Shown here: in pieces, positions 1 through 8,081 of the stretch
How positions within the stretch are numbered: the stretch's first letter is position 1
How the letters are laid out: each line of letters starts with the position of its first letter
Source of the DNA: CBDAQV01 sp965199335
GTDB lineage: Bacteria > Pseudomonadota > Alphaproteobacteria > CALMVH01
Length of the DNA: 64,000 bases
Reading direction: 5' to 3'
NCBI GenBank assembly: GCA_965199335.1
Contig: CBDAQZ010000003.1
Location: 434,001 to 498,000, forward strand
The notes under the pieces: generated by a model
Told to the model about the DNA's origin: nothing
What the model saw: only the letters and a program-made list of their open reading frames with translations
Databases searched by the model: none
Position numbers and translations under genes: made by a program

Positions 1-542
1 GTGCGCGGATCGGCGAAGAAACGGGCAAGGTCGCGCTCGACCGAGCGGTGAGGGTTGAGGTAGCGCAACGCGGCGATGATCTCAGGCTTGAGCAGATCCC
101 TCAGCGAATTGAACGGCTGCTCCAGGACCGGCCTGAACGCCTCCAGCTTGGCCCGGTTCTCGGCCAGGAATTTCGGCAAATTGGCGGCATCCTCCGGCGC
201 GAAGCCGGCGATCTGCGCCGCCATGCGCTTTATGTCGGAGGTTGCCTTGACGCGCTCGCCGTTCTCGAACCGGACTTCGTATTGCGGATCGAGGCGCTTC
301 AGGTCGACATGGCGCGTGAAGCTGTGGCCGCAGGCGGCGTATATCTCGCACAGTACGCGCGGATACAGGAAGAAGGTCGGGCCGGTATCGAACCTGAAAC
401 CGCCGCGATCCAGCGGCGCGGTGCGGCCGCCCACGACTTTCTGCCGTTCGATCACCGTGACCTCGGCATCGGTCGTGCCCAGCATCATGGCACTGGCAAG
501 GCCGCCCGGACCCGCGCCGATGACGACTATTTTCTTTCGCAT
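1..542 (-). CDS. CrtI-type FAD-dependent carotenoid desaturase, 3' end outside window
   Basis: Reading leftward from an ATG at 542, the frame stays open to the window edge, giving about 180 N-terminal residues. It begins MRKKIVVIGAGPGGLASA, the FAD/NAD dinucleotide-binding fold (GxGxxG), followed by an acidic residue closing the second strand (TVIERQ) and the GGRT and DTGPTFFLYP stretches typical of the phytoene/diapophytoene desaturase (CrtI/CrtN) family. These enzymes use FAD to introduce double bonds or oxygen functions into carotenoid backbones at the membrane. The gene is divergent from an aldehyde dehydrogenase 69 bp away, an arrangement that recalls C30 carotenoid clusters in which a CrtN-type oxidase and an aldehyde dehydrogenase act in sequence. 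The C-terminal substrate domain is missing from the window, so the exact substrate is open. Confidence 0.85.
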   Translation of the reverse strand, partial: MRKKIVVIGAGPGGLASAMMLGTTDAEVTVIERQKVVGGRTAPLDRGGFRFDTGPTFFLYPRVLCEIYAACGHSFTRHVDLKRLDPQYEVRFENGERVKATSDIKRMAAQIAGFAPEDAANLPKFLAENRAKLEAFRPVLEQPFNSLRDLLKPEIIAALRYLNPHRSVERDLARFFADPR

Positions 543-611
543 TGCTGTCCCGGTGGTATGGTCGGCCATACGGCCGGAATGGAAACCGCGTTCAGGGGGC
601 TATGTCGATAA

Positions 612-2036
612 ATGAGCAGCGTCGCCCTCCAGAAACAGCGAAATGCACAGACAGACTGGCAATCTAGGTCGGTTCCGGATCGCATCAAGGTTTTGCGGCG
701 GACGCGGCAGCTTATCGCGCTTCGCGCCGAACAGGCAATGGCTTCCGTTTCCGCCTCGGGCCGGCGCGAAGCCGCCGAAACCCTGCCACTGGAAGTCATC
801 CCGCTCCTGGAGGCGATACGCTTCCTGGAACGCAAGGCGGTAGAGCTGTTGCACCCCCGACGGCTGGGGCGGAAAGGCCGTCCCTTATGGCTCTGGGGCA
901 TCGAATCGACGGTCCAACGCGAACCGTTCGGCGTGGTTCTGATCATCGCGCCGTTCAATTACCCGTTGTTCCTGCCTGGGGTGCAGGCGTTGCAGGCGCT
1001 GGTCGCCGGGAATGCCGTGCAGGTCAAGCCCGCGCCGAATTGCACGGCGCCAATGACATTGCTGGCCGCCTGCCTGGCCGAAGCCGGCCTGCCGGTCGAT
1101 CTGTTCGTCGTGCTGGAGGAAAGCGTTCATGCGGCGGAGGCGGCAATCGATTCGGGAATCGACCTGATCGTCCTGACCGGATCGGGGGATGCCGGACGCG
1201 CCGTGCTGCACCGCGCCGCTCAGCGCCTGCTACCCGCCATCGTGGAATTATCCGGAAACGACGCTGCGTTCGTGCTGCCCGGCGCGGATGTAGGCATCGT
1301 GACGCAAGCTCTCGCCTATGGCCTGCGCCTGAACGGCGGCGCGACCTGCATCGCACCGCGCCGCGTATTCGTTCCAAAGGAAATGCTGCCTGCTATCGAA
1401 ACCGGCATTCTGCACCGATTGCTCGGCGACGACTCTTTTCCTGTGTTGCCGGCTTCGCGGACGCATGTAAACGCTCTGTTGCAGGATGCGCGGGACAAGG
1501 GGGCGCGGATTGCCGGCGGCGCGGTGAACGATACCGGCATGAATCCCGCGCTGGTCATCGCGCCTCCACCGGACGCGCGCATCATGACGGAAGATTTTTT
1601 TGCCCCCATATTGTCGCTGATCCCGGTAGACAGTCCCGACCAGGCGTTGCTCATGTCGACCATGTCGCCGCACGGACTGGGCGCATCGGTCTTCGGCCCT
1701 GTCGCCGAGGCGGAAGTGTTCGCGGCGCGGGTCGATGCCGGGTCGGTCGTCGTCAACGACCTGATCGTACCCACCGCCGATCCCCGCCTGCCGTTCGAGG
1801 GCCGGCGCAACAGCGGCTTCGGCCCGACCCGCGGTGCGGAGGGATTGCTGGCCATGACCCGCACGCGCGCCGCCACGGCACGGCACAACCGCCTATACCC
1901 GCATTTTCGCAGCGTTCGACAAAAGGACGCCAGCTTGTTCCTGGCCTACATCGCACTGGCGCATGGCGATGAGCGGATCAAAAAACTACCCTGCCGGCTG
2001 GCACGTCTTGGAATAAGCCTGCTCCGTCGACGGTAA
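612..2036 (+). CDS. Aldehyde dehydrogenase family protein
   Basis: 474 aa, a normal length for an ALDH subunit. The cofactor-binding segment IIAPFNYPLFLPG, the general-base glutamate in VELSGNDAAF (about E212) and the catalytic cysteine in NGGATCIAPRR (about C246) are all present, so it should be an active NAD(P)-dependent oxidase of an aldehyde to a carboxylate. The C-terminal part contains PFEGRRNSGFGPTRG, the family's conserved end motif, followed by a basic tail of about 50 residues. It is divergent from a CrtI-type desaturase; in C30 carotenoid pathways an aldehyde dehydrogenase oxidises the terminal aldehyde made by such an enzyme. That substrate assignment is inference from context; the ALDH fold itself is clear. 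Confidence 0.87.
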   Translation: MSSVALQKQRNAQTDWQSRSVPDRIKVLRRTRQLIALRAEQAMASVSASGRREAAETLPLEVIPLLEAIRFLERKAVELLHPRRLGRKGRPLWLWGIESTVQREPFGVVLIIAPFNYPLFLPGVQALQALVAGNAVQVKPAPNCTAPMTLLAACLAEAGLPVDLFVVLEESVHAAEAAIDSGIDLIVLTGSGDAGRAVLHRAAQRLLPAIVELSGNDAAFVLPGADVGIVTQALAYGLRLNGGATCIAPRRVFVPKEMLPAIETGILHRLLGDDSFPVLPASRTHVNALLQDARDKGARIAGGAVNDTGMNPALVIAPPPDARIMTEDFFAPILSLIPVDSPDQALLMSTMSPHGLGASVFGPVAEAEVFAARVDAGSVVVNDLIVPTADPRLPFEGRRNSGFGPTRGAEGLLAMTRTRAATARHNRLYPHFRSVRQKDASLFLAYIALAHGDERIKKLPCRLARLGISLLRRR

Positions 2037-2038
2037 AC

Positions 2039-3496
2039 TCACGTCTTCCGCTTCTTCCCACCCGGCGCATGCTTCGGCTTGCCTGCGCCATGCTTGAACT
2101 TCTTGAAATCGCCCTTGCGCTCCGGTGGCTTGCCGCGCGGTTTGTGATCGTGGACACGATCGTTTCGATAGGCAGTCGGATGTTCCTGCGGCGGGGTGAT
2201 GTCCTCGGGCGCAGGCAGGCGGGCACGGTGCAGGCGGATCAGCGCGGCGGCGATCTCCTCCGGCGTGCGGCCGTCCAGCAACCTGCGCGCCAGCGCCAGG
2301 TCTTCCTCCGCCATCGGCTCGGCCAGGATGGGATCTTCCAGCAGGCGCTTGGCGTCGCGCTCGCGGATAACCTCCGCCGGCGGAGGACCGCCCCAATCGG
2401 CTTCCACACCCGCCTGGTACAAAAGCTGTGCGGCACGGCGCTGCTGGTTATGGGGCACGATCAGGACACAGGTACCTTTCCTGCCCGCGCGCCCGGTGCG
2501 TCCGCTACGGTGCAGCAACGTCGCCGAGTTCGTCGGCAGGCTGCCATGGATCACGAGCTCGAGCTGGGGCAGGTCGATGCCGCGCGCCGCAACGTCCGTC
2601 GCGACGCAGACACGCGCATGGCCGTCGCGCATCGATTGCAGGGCACGGCTGCGTTCGATCTGCGTCATCTCTCCCGACAGCGCCACCGACAGGAAGCCGC
2701 GCTCCAGCAGGCTGAGATGCAAGTGCCGCACCTCCTCGCGCCGCGAACAGAAAACCAGCGCGTTGGGCGCCTCGAAATAACGCAGCACGTTGACGACGGC
2801 ATGTTCCATGTCGGACGGCGCGACAGTCACGGCGCGGTATTCGATGTCGGCGTGCTGTTCGTTGCGCACCAGCGTATCGATGCGCAGCGCGTTCTTCTGG
2901 TAGCGTCCGGCCAGCGCGGCGATGTGCTTCGCTATGGTGGCGGAGAACAGCAGCGTGCGGCGCTCGGTCGGGGCGGCATCCAGCAACGCCTCCAGTTCCT
3001 CGCGGAAGCCCAAATCCAGCATCTCGTCCGCTTCGTCAAGGACGACGGCGCGCAGGGCGGACAGCTCCAGCCGGCCCCGGCGCAGATGGTCGCACAGACG
3101 GCCCGGCGTGCCGACGACGATATGCGAGCCGGCATGCAGCGCCTTGCTCTCGGCACGCGGGTCCATGCCGCCGATGCACGACACGATGCGCGCACCGGTT
3201 TCGCCATAGAGCCATTCCAGTTCGCGTTGCACCTGCATCGCCAGCTCGCGCGTCGGCGCCACGATCAGGGCCAGCGGCGCCGCAGCCGTCTCGAATCTCG
3301 GTTGGCCGCCCAGCAGGGTTTCGGCGATGGCAAGGCCGAATGCCACCGTCTTGCCCGATCCCGTCTGTGCCGACACCAGCAGGTCGCGGCCGGCGGCATC
3401 GGGCGCCAGGATGGCCTCCTGCACAGGGGTGGGTTCGGTATAGCCACGCGCCTCCAGGGTACGGGCGATGGCTACTGTATTCACGATAAACGGCAT
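2039..3496 (-). CDS. DEAD-box ATP-dependent RNA helicase
   Basis: 485 aa with the complete set of helicase motifs in order: Q motif region (GYTEPTPVQEAIL), motif I SAQTGSGKT, Ia APTRELAMQ, GG, Ib VGTPGRLCDHL, II VLDEADEML, III LFSATI, then in the second RecA-like domain LVFCSRREEVR, IV-V VATDVAARGIDLP and VI HRSGRTGRAGRKG. The C-terminus is lysine/glycine rich and basic, a common RNA-binding tail of CsdA/RhlE-type helicases. It probably unwinds structured RNA in ribosome assembly or mRNA decay. It converges with the aldehyde dehydrogenase gene (2 bp apart). The exact subfamily (deaD, rhlE) cannot be assigned by eye. Confidence 0.93.
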   Translation of the reverse strand: MPFIVNTVAIARTLEARGYTEPTPVQEAILAPDAAGRDLLVSAQTGSGKTVAFGLAIAETLLGGQPRFETAAAPLALIVAPTRELAMQVQRELEWLYGETGARIVSCIGGMDPRAESKALHAGSHIVVGTPGRLCDHLRRGRLELSALRAVVLDEADEMLDLGFREELEALLDAAPTERRTLLFSATIAKHIAALAGRYQKNALRIDTLVRNEQHADIEYRAVTVAPSDMEHAVVNVLRYFEAPNALVFCSRREEVRHLHLSLLERGFLSVALSGEMTQIERSRALQSMRDGHARVCVATDVAARGIDLPQLELVIHGSLPTNSATLLHRSGRTGRAGRKGTCVLIVPHNQQRRAAQLLYQAGVEADWGGPPPAEVIRERDAKRLLEDPILAEPMAEEDLALARRLLDGRTPEEIAAALIRLHRARLPAPEDITPPQEHPTAYRNDRVHDHKPRGKPPERKGDFKKFKHGAGKPKHAPGGKKRKT

Positions 3497-3686
3497 GGGA
3501 AAGACAATCTAAAACGAGGAAACACCTTAAAAGCTGCTTAGATAAGCCCCCTAATGAAGGCATGGCAATGGCAGCTGTAATTTAACAGCGACAGTCTGCA
3601 TCTGAATGCGACAAGACTGCTTGATTATGAAGCGGGCACTTCACTTTCAATCGATCAAGTCCATTTAGATTGTTACTGAGTGCTTG

Positions 3687-3715
3687 TTGTACGAAAATTT
3701 AAAATTACATACAAT
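3687..3715 (+). promoter_or_regulatory. Candidate sigma-70-like promoter for the 53-aa ORF and SDR
   Basis: TTGTAC at 3687-3692 and TACAAT at 3710-3715 are separated by exactly 17 bp in an AT-rich stretch, 35 bp before the start at 3751. The -10 matches consensus at five of six positions and the -35 at three of six. Together they could drive 3751-3912 and the SDR behind it. Confidence 0.4.
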
Positions 3716-3750
3716 GATACTCAAGGAGCTAGCATTAGGGGTCGATCCAG

Positions 3751-3912
3751 ATGGACTATTCTAAATTATCACCCCGGTTGCAGCGGGCTTTGGAATCGGT
3801 GGCTGAAACCCTGGTAACCGACGAGCTCATTTATGAAGAACTCGAAGTGATTAGCAGAACTGTATATAGTTCGCATGAGCATTCGCGTAAAAAGAGAAAC
3901 ATTTTGAACTAG
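3751..3912 (+). CDS. Small hypothetical protein, 53 aa
   Basis: A short reading frame (MDYSKLSPRLQRALESVAET...) encodes 53 residues: an amphipathic, mostly helical acidic middle and a basic tail HSRKKRNILN. It has a GGGG purine stretch about 9 bp before the ATG and a candidate promoter at 3687-3715, and it ends 20 bp before the SDR gene. The surrounding intergenic region is otherwise empty. I do not recognise a family. It could be a real small protein or a leader peptide for the SDR; the codon make-up is plausible for coding but the length is too short for certainty. Confidence 0.45.
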   Translation: MDYSKLSPRLQRALESVAETLVTDELIYEELEVISRTVYSSHEHSRKKRNILN

Positions 3913-3925
3913 GGACAGCTGTCCC
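3912..3925. promoter_or_regulatory. 14-bp perfect palindrome before the SDR gene
   Basis: GGGACAGCTGTCCC is a perfect palindrome centred on AGCT. It starts at the last base of the small ORF's stop codon and ends 7 bp before the SDR start. It could be a dimeric repressor site or simply a short hairpin affecting translation of the SDR. Confidence 0.35.
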
Positions 3926-3932
3926 GGATGGG

Positions 3933-4712
3933 ATGGCTTCTATGTCTGGTGCCGGAATCGTATGGATTACAGGCGCGTCGAGCGGAATAGGCGCCGCCCT
4001 TGCGCAGTACATGGCCAGGTCGGGGTATGTCGTGGCGATCAGCGCCCGGTCCGCCGATAAATTGTCGGCATTGGCCGGGCAGGCTTACGGCAGCGGCCGG
4101 ATCGTTTCCTATCCCGTGGACATCACCGATGCCGGCGCGCTGAAAACGACGGTCAGCAAGATCGTCGCCGATCTTGGCCGTATCGATATCGCCGTGCTTT
4201 CCGCCGGGACATACACGCCGGATGAGCCGGGCAAGTTCGACGTGAAGGAAATCGAAAGCCAGCTGACTCTCAACGTCATGGGTACCGTCAGGACCATCGA
4301 CGCGCTGCTGCCGCAGCTGGACAGGCAGGGTGGTGGGCACATCGCCATTGTCGCCAGCGTCGCCGGTTACCGCGGCCTGCCCAATGCCGCCGGCTACGGC
4401 CCGACCAAGGCGGCGCTGATCAACATGGCCGAGGCGTTGAAGCTTGGATTTGCCGAGCGCAGGATCAAATTGCAGGTCGTATGCCCCGGCTTCGTGAAAA
4501 CACCGCTGACCGACAAGAATGACTTCCCGATGCCGTTCATTATCTCGCCCGAGAAAGCGGCCGGGATCATCGCGCGCGGCCTGAAATCCAGCCGCTTCGA
4601 AATCGTGTTCCCGTGGCAGATGTTCCTGCTGATGAAGCTGCTGCGTCTGCTACCCTACGCGCTGTATTTCCCGATCATCGGCAAGCAGACGGGAGTCGGC
4701 AGAAAGGCCTAG
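3933..4712 (+). CDS. Short-chain dehydrogenase/reductase (classical SDR)
   Basis: 259 aa. The N-terminal cofactor loop is TGASSGIG, the structural NxAG-like motif is degenerate (LSAGTY), the active-site serine lies in VASVAG and the catalytic pair is YGPTKAA (YxxxK), so it should be an active NAD(P)-dependent oxidoreductase. The C-terminus has a hydrophobic stretch (PWQMFLLMKLLRLLPYALYFP), suggesting peripheral or single-pass membrane attachment, as in lipid-modifying SDRs. The alternative ATG at 3942 would remove three residues. It converges with the cyclopropane-synthase-like gene, overlapping by 4 nt. SDRs accompany CFA / DUF1365 / FAD-oxidoreductase clusters in other alphaproteobacteria, so it may work in the same lipid pathway although it is on the opposite strand. 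Confidence 0.88.
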   Translation: MASMSGAGIVWITGASSGIGAALAQYMARSGYVVAISARSADKLSALAGQAYGSGRIVSYPVDITDAGALKTTVSKIVADLGRIDIAVLSAGTYTPDEPGKFDVKEIESQLTLNVMGTVRTIDALLPQLDRQGGGHIAIVASVAGYRGLPNAAGYGPTKAALINMAEALKLGFAERRIKLQVVCPGFVKTPLTDKNDFPMPFIISPEKAAGIIARGLKSSRFEIVFPWQMFLLMKLLRLLPYALYFPIIGKQTGVGRKA

Positions 4713-5839
4713 GCTTCCAGAGGCCTGGTCAGCGATATCTGGTGAACGTCGATCGTGCCGGTGGTGAAGCCCGCCTCGCAATAGCACAGATACTGCTCCC
4801 ACATCCGGCGGAACTGCTCGTCGAAACCCAGCTTTGAAATATCCGACCACGAGGCGACGAAACGGTTGCGCCATTCTTCCAGCGTGCGGGCGTAGTGGCT
4901 GCCGAAATTGCGCGATTGCAGCCAGGTCAGCTTCGCCATTGCGCCCTGCCCGCGCAAATGCTCGAAGGTCGGCAGCAGCCCACCGGGAAAGATGTATTTC
5001 TGTATATAGTCCGCGCCGCGCCGGTAGGTATCGAAGAACCGGTCGGAGATGGTGATGACCTGCAGCGCGGCGATGCCGCCCGGCAGCAGGCGTTCGCGAA
5101 GGGTCGAGAAAAACAATGGCCAGTATTTCTCGCCGACGGCCTCGAACATCTCGATCGAGGCGATGCGGTCGTAGGTGCCGACGCTGTCGCGGTAATCGCG
5201 GAACTGGATGTCGACCAGGTCGGCCAGTCCGGCATCGGCGATGCGGCGCGAGGCGTAATCGTATTGTTCGCGGCTGATGGTCAGTGCTGTCACACGGCAA
5301 CCATAGGTGCGGGCGGCATATTCGGCAAAGCCGCCCCAGCCGCAGCCGATTTCCAACAGGTGATGATCGGCGCGCAGGTCGAGCATCCGGCCCAGCGAGG
5401 CGTATTTGTTCTCCTGCGCCTCGTACAGCCTGTCGTTGGCCACGGTAGTTTCGCCGAACAACGCCGCCGAGTAAGTCATGCCGTGGTCCAGCCAGCATTC
5501 ATAGAAAGCGTTGCCCAGATCGTAATGACGCGCGATGTTACGCTTGCTGCCACGCTTGGTATTGCGCCGGAAAGTGTTGTTCACGCCCTCGACCACGCGC
5601 CACAGCCGGTTGCCTTCTATCAGCTCCGTCAGGGTTTGCTCGTTGCGCAGGGCGAAAACGAACAATGCCGTCATGTCCGGGCTGTCCCAATCGCCGTCGA
5701 GATGGGACTCACAGAAGCCAAGTATGCCGCGCACCAGGAATTTCCACGCCAGCCGGTCGTTGCGGATCATGCAGATCGCGGGCTTGCCGCCTTCGTCTCG
5801 CCCCAGGACCCTGACGGTACCGTCAGGCATGACCAGCAT
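4709..5839 (-). CDS. cfa: Cyclopropane-fatty-acyl-phospholipid synthase family methyltransferase
   Basis: 376 aa from the ATG at 5839. The SAM-binding motif I is LEIGCGWGGFAEYAA, preceded by the family hallmark NIARHYDLGNAFYECWLD and HGMTYSAALF, and followed by YDRIASIEMFEAVG and the C-terminal CEAGFTTGTIDVHQISL. Such enzymes methylate or cyclopropanate unsaturated acyl chains of membrane phospholipids using S-adenosylmethionine. It is the last gene of a leftward cluster with DUF1365 and an FAD oxidoreductase. The expected N-terminal helix of the family (MKLLLKLAEKIHTGGL) is encoded immediately upstream but in another frame, so the gene is probably frameshifted, or this ATG is used as an internal restart. 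The catalytic domain is intact either way. Confidence 0.88.
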   Translation of the reverse strand: MLVMPDGTVRVLGRDEGGKPAICMIRNDRLAWKFLVRGILGFCESHLDGDWDSPDMTALFVFALRNEQTLTELIEGNRLWRVVEGVNNTFRRNTKRGSKRNIARHYDLGNAFYECWLDHGMTYSAALFGETTVANDRLYEAQENKYASLGRMLDLRADHHLLEIGCGWGGFAEYAARTYGCRVTALTISREQYDYASRRIADAGLADLVDIQFRDYRDSVGTYDRIASIEMFEAVGEKYWPLFFSTLRERLLPGGIAALQVITISDRFFDTYRRGADYIQKYIFPGGLLPTFEHLRGQGAMAKLTWLQSRNFGSHYARTLEEWRNRFVASWSDISKLGFDEQFRRMWEQYLCYCEAGFTTGTIDVHQISLTRPLEA

Positions 5840-5999
5840 GCAGACCCCCTGTATGGATCTTCTCGGCCAGTTTCAGCAGCAGTTTCATGGCCAGACCGGG
5901 ACGATACGGCTTCGCCGACTTCCAGCCGGCCGCCGCCATCTTCACGCAGGCGGCAAGGTCGTCGGCGGCACAGGCCGTGGAGAGGCTTATATCATTCAT
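5823..5999 (-). other. Out-of-frame N-terminal segment of the cfa-like gene
   Basis: A frame opening at the ATG at 5999 overlaps the DUF1365 stop (ATGAATGA) and so looks translationally coupled. It encodes MNDISLSTACAADDLAACV..., then MKLLLKLAEKIHTGGL, and stops at 5823. The next residues expected for a CFA synthase (LVMPDGTVRVLG) are in the adjacent frame starting around 5839. Dropping one base around 5838-5842 would fuse the two into a full-length protein of about 429 aa. This may be a true frameshift mutation, a sequencing error or a recoding site. Confidence 0.6.
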
Positions 6000-6777
6000 G
6001 CGAACCACCATTATCTTCTACGCTTATTCTGTCCCGCGGCAAAGGCGGACGGCGATGGAACTTTGCCCCCTTGAGATAAACCCGCAAACCGTGCCAATGG
6101 ATAGCGCCAATGATCTTGAACGTCAGCAACGGGTAGCGCCAGAAACAGGCTTTCAGGGCGTTGTCCGACCAGTCCTGCCGTTTGCCTGTCCAGCTTGCGA
6201 TCATCTGGTCGCCGCTTTCGATTTTCTGCCGGATCACAAGGCCGAATGTCTCGCCTGGCGGCGACAGGCGGAAATCGTAGTCGGCCTTCATCGCCATGAA
6301 TGGCGAGACGTAGAAGGATTTGGCGCAGGCCTGCTCCAGCACCGGCGGGCAAGGCGCCGGCACGGCGAACAGGTAGCCGTGCCTTTCGCCGAACGTGTTG
6401 TTCACCTCGTACAGCACCGCGCGCAACTGCCCGTCGCGATCGTGGCAGAACAGGATCGAGAGCGGATTGAATGCATAGCCGAGCACACGCGGAAAGCAGA
6501 GTATCCGCACCCTGCCGTCGGTACAGTCGATAGCCGCACGACCCAGTTGTTCGTGTACCCAGTCGCGCAGGGAGATACCGGCCCGGTGCGCGCCGTGGTC
6601 GGCGTCGTGGAAGCTGAACAGGGCACGGCGGTTGTACCCGAACCACGGTCCACCCCGGTCTAGGGTTGCGACTTCGCCCAGGTCGAGCAGCAGCATGAAC
6701 ACGCGGTATGCCAGCCGATGCTTAAGCGGGATCAGGCGCTGATGCGTGACCAGGCCGCGATAGATGGCGGAGGTCAC
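5992..6777 (-). CDS. DUF1365 domain-containing protein
   Basis: The conserved protein starts VTSAIYRGLVTHQRLIPLKHRLAYRVF, matching the usual N-terminus of DUF1365 proteins, so I choose the GTG at 6777, 1 bp past the stop of the upstream gene; ATGs at 6801 and 6822 are alternatives inside that gene. The result is 261 aa. Recognisable stretches include NPLSILFCHDRDG, YEVNNTFGERHGYLF, KSFYVSPFM and a C-terminal hydrophobic segment YPLLTFKIIGAIHWHGLRVYLKG. The biochemical role is not established; the family almost always sits between an FAD amine-oxidoreductase-like gene and a CFA-type methyltransferase, as here, and is tied to fatty-acid modification under oxidative or photo-oxidative stress. 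It overlaps the following frame by 8 nt. Confidence 0.85.
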   Translation of the reverse strand: MTSAIYRGLVTHQRLIPLKHRLAYRVFMLLLDLGEVATLDRGGPWFGYNRRALFSFHDADHGAHRAGISLRDWVHEQLGRAAIDCTDGRVRILCFPRVLGYAFNPLSILFCHDRDGQLRAVLYEVNNTFGERHGYLFAVPAPCPPVLEQACAKSFYVSPFMAMKADYDFRLSPPGETFGLVIRQKIESGDQMIASWTGKRQDWSDNALKACFWRYPLLTFKIIGAIHWHGLRVYLKGAKFHRRPPLPRDRISVEDNGGSHE

Positions 6778-6778
6778 G

Positions 6779-8062
6779 TCAGCCACCGGCGGGAGTCGCA
6801 TTGGCAAAGGCGGGCGAAACATCGGTGACCGTCCAGGCGCGCGGTGCGCCCAGCGCGGCGGCGACGGCAAGGCCCGAGGCCAGCGCATCCTCGTGGAAGC
6901 CAAAGCCGAAATAGCTGCCGCACAGCCAGACCCCGCCCCGCCCCTGTATCGCGCGCAGTCGCGCCTGCGCGGCGATGGTGGCAAGGTCGAACTGCGGATG
7001 ATGGTAGACCTGGTGCAAGACGGTTTTTTCCGAAGCGGGCGGCGTCGGCGGGTTGAGCGTCACGAAATAAGGTGAGCGCCGGTCCAGCGATTGCAGCCGG
7101 TTCATCCAGTAGCTGACATAGATACCCGGCTGGCCGCCGCCCTGCCGCATATAGTTCCAGCTCGCCCATAGCCGCTTGCGGCGTGGCATCAGCGTTTCGT
7201 CGCGGTGGAGCCAGGTTTCGTTGGCCGAATAGCTGAATGCGCTCAGGACGGCCAGCGTTTCCGCTGGCGCATCCGGCAGCAGCGCCAGTGCCTCGTCGGC
7301 ATGGGCCGCGATCACGACATGGTCGAAATCCTGCCTGTCGCCGTCCTCGAAATGAATCTGCGTTCCGGCGACCCGCGCGATCCGCGCACCGGTAACGATG
7401 TGTGCTTCGCTGTCCTGCACCAGGCGCTCGACATAGGCGCGGCTTCCGCCAGCCACGGTGCGCCATTCGGGCCGTCTGGCGGTATCCAGCTCCAGCAGGC
7501 CATGGTTGCGAAAGAAGTCGCCGAAGCTGCGCGCGGGAAAATCCAGTATCTTGTGCGTCGGCATCGACCAGATCGCCCCCGCCATCGGCAGCAGGTGATC
7601 GTCGCGGAAGGCGTCAGAATATCCGTGCTGCTGCAGGAACTGTCCCAGCGTCATCGTCGCTGGCGTCTTAGACAACAGCGCGCCTTGTTTCAGGAAACGG
7701 ATCAGGTCTGCCAGCATGCGCCAATGACGCGGGCGCAGCAGGTTGCGCCAATGACCGACAAGTTTTCCTAGATTGTCGCCGGCATACTCGACCCGGCCGT
7801 CGTCCAGGCTGGCGGCGAAGGACATGTCGCTGGCGAGGGTGGGCACATCCAGTGTTTCGAACAAGGCGATCAGATTGGGATAGGTCGCCTCGTTATAGAC
7901 GATGAAGCCGGTATCGACCGGGGTTTCGTCATCCACCATGACAGTATTGCTATGGCCGCCTATGCGATCGTTCTTCTCGAAGATCGTCACCTCGGCAATG
8001 TGCCGCAGCTGCCAGGCGGCGCCCAGCCCCGCTATCCCGCTGCCGATGACCGCGATGCGCAT
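6779..8062 (-). CDS. FAD-dependent oxidoreductase (amine-oxidase-like, COG2907 type)
   Basis: 427 aa beginning MRIAVIGSGIAGLGAAWQL, a Rossmann FAD-binding motif, followed by FEKNDRIGGHSNTV and VDTGFIVYN, the signature of the small NAD/FAD-binding proteins that accompany DUF1365. The C-terminus GVWLCGSYFGFGFHEDALASGLAVA closes the FAD site. It has the general fold of carotenoid desaturases and amine oxidases; in this cluster it is thought to act on unsaturated fatty acyl chains. It lies downstream of the DUF2177 gene and immediately upstream of DUF1365. The substrate is unknown, and the desaturase or oxygenase role is inference from the cluster. Confidence 0.86.
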   Translation of the reverse strand: MRIAVIGSGIAGLGAAWQLRHIAEVTIFEKNDRIGGHSNTVMVDDETPVDTGFIVYNEATYPNLIALFETLDVPTLASDMSFAASLDDGRVEYAGDNLGKLVGHWRNLLRPRHWRMLADLIRFLKQGALLSKTPATMTLGQFLQQHGYSDAFRDDHLLPMAGAIWSMPTHKILDFPARSFGDFFRNHGLLELDTARRPEWRTVAGGSRAYVERLVQDSEAHIVTGARIARVAGTQIHFEDGDRQDFDHVVIAAHADEALALLPDAPAETLAVLSAFSYSANETWLHRDETLMPRRKRLWASWNYMRQGGGQPGIYVSYWMNRLQSLDRRSPYFVTLNPPTPPASEKTVLHQVYHHPQFDLATIAAQARLRAIQGRGGVWLCGSYFGFGFHEDALASGLAVAAALGAPRAWTVTDVSPAFANATPAGG

Positions 8063-8081
8063 GGTGCTTGCGGCGTACCGG

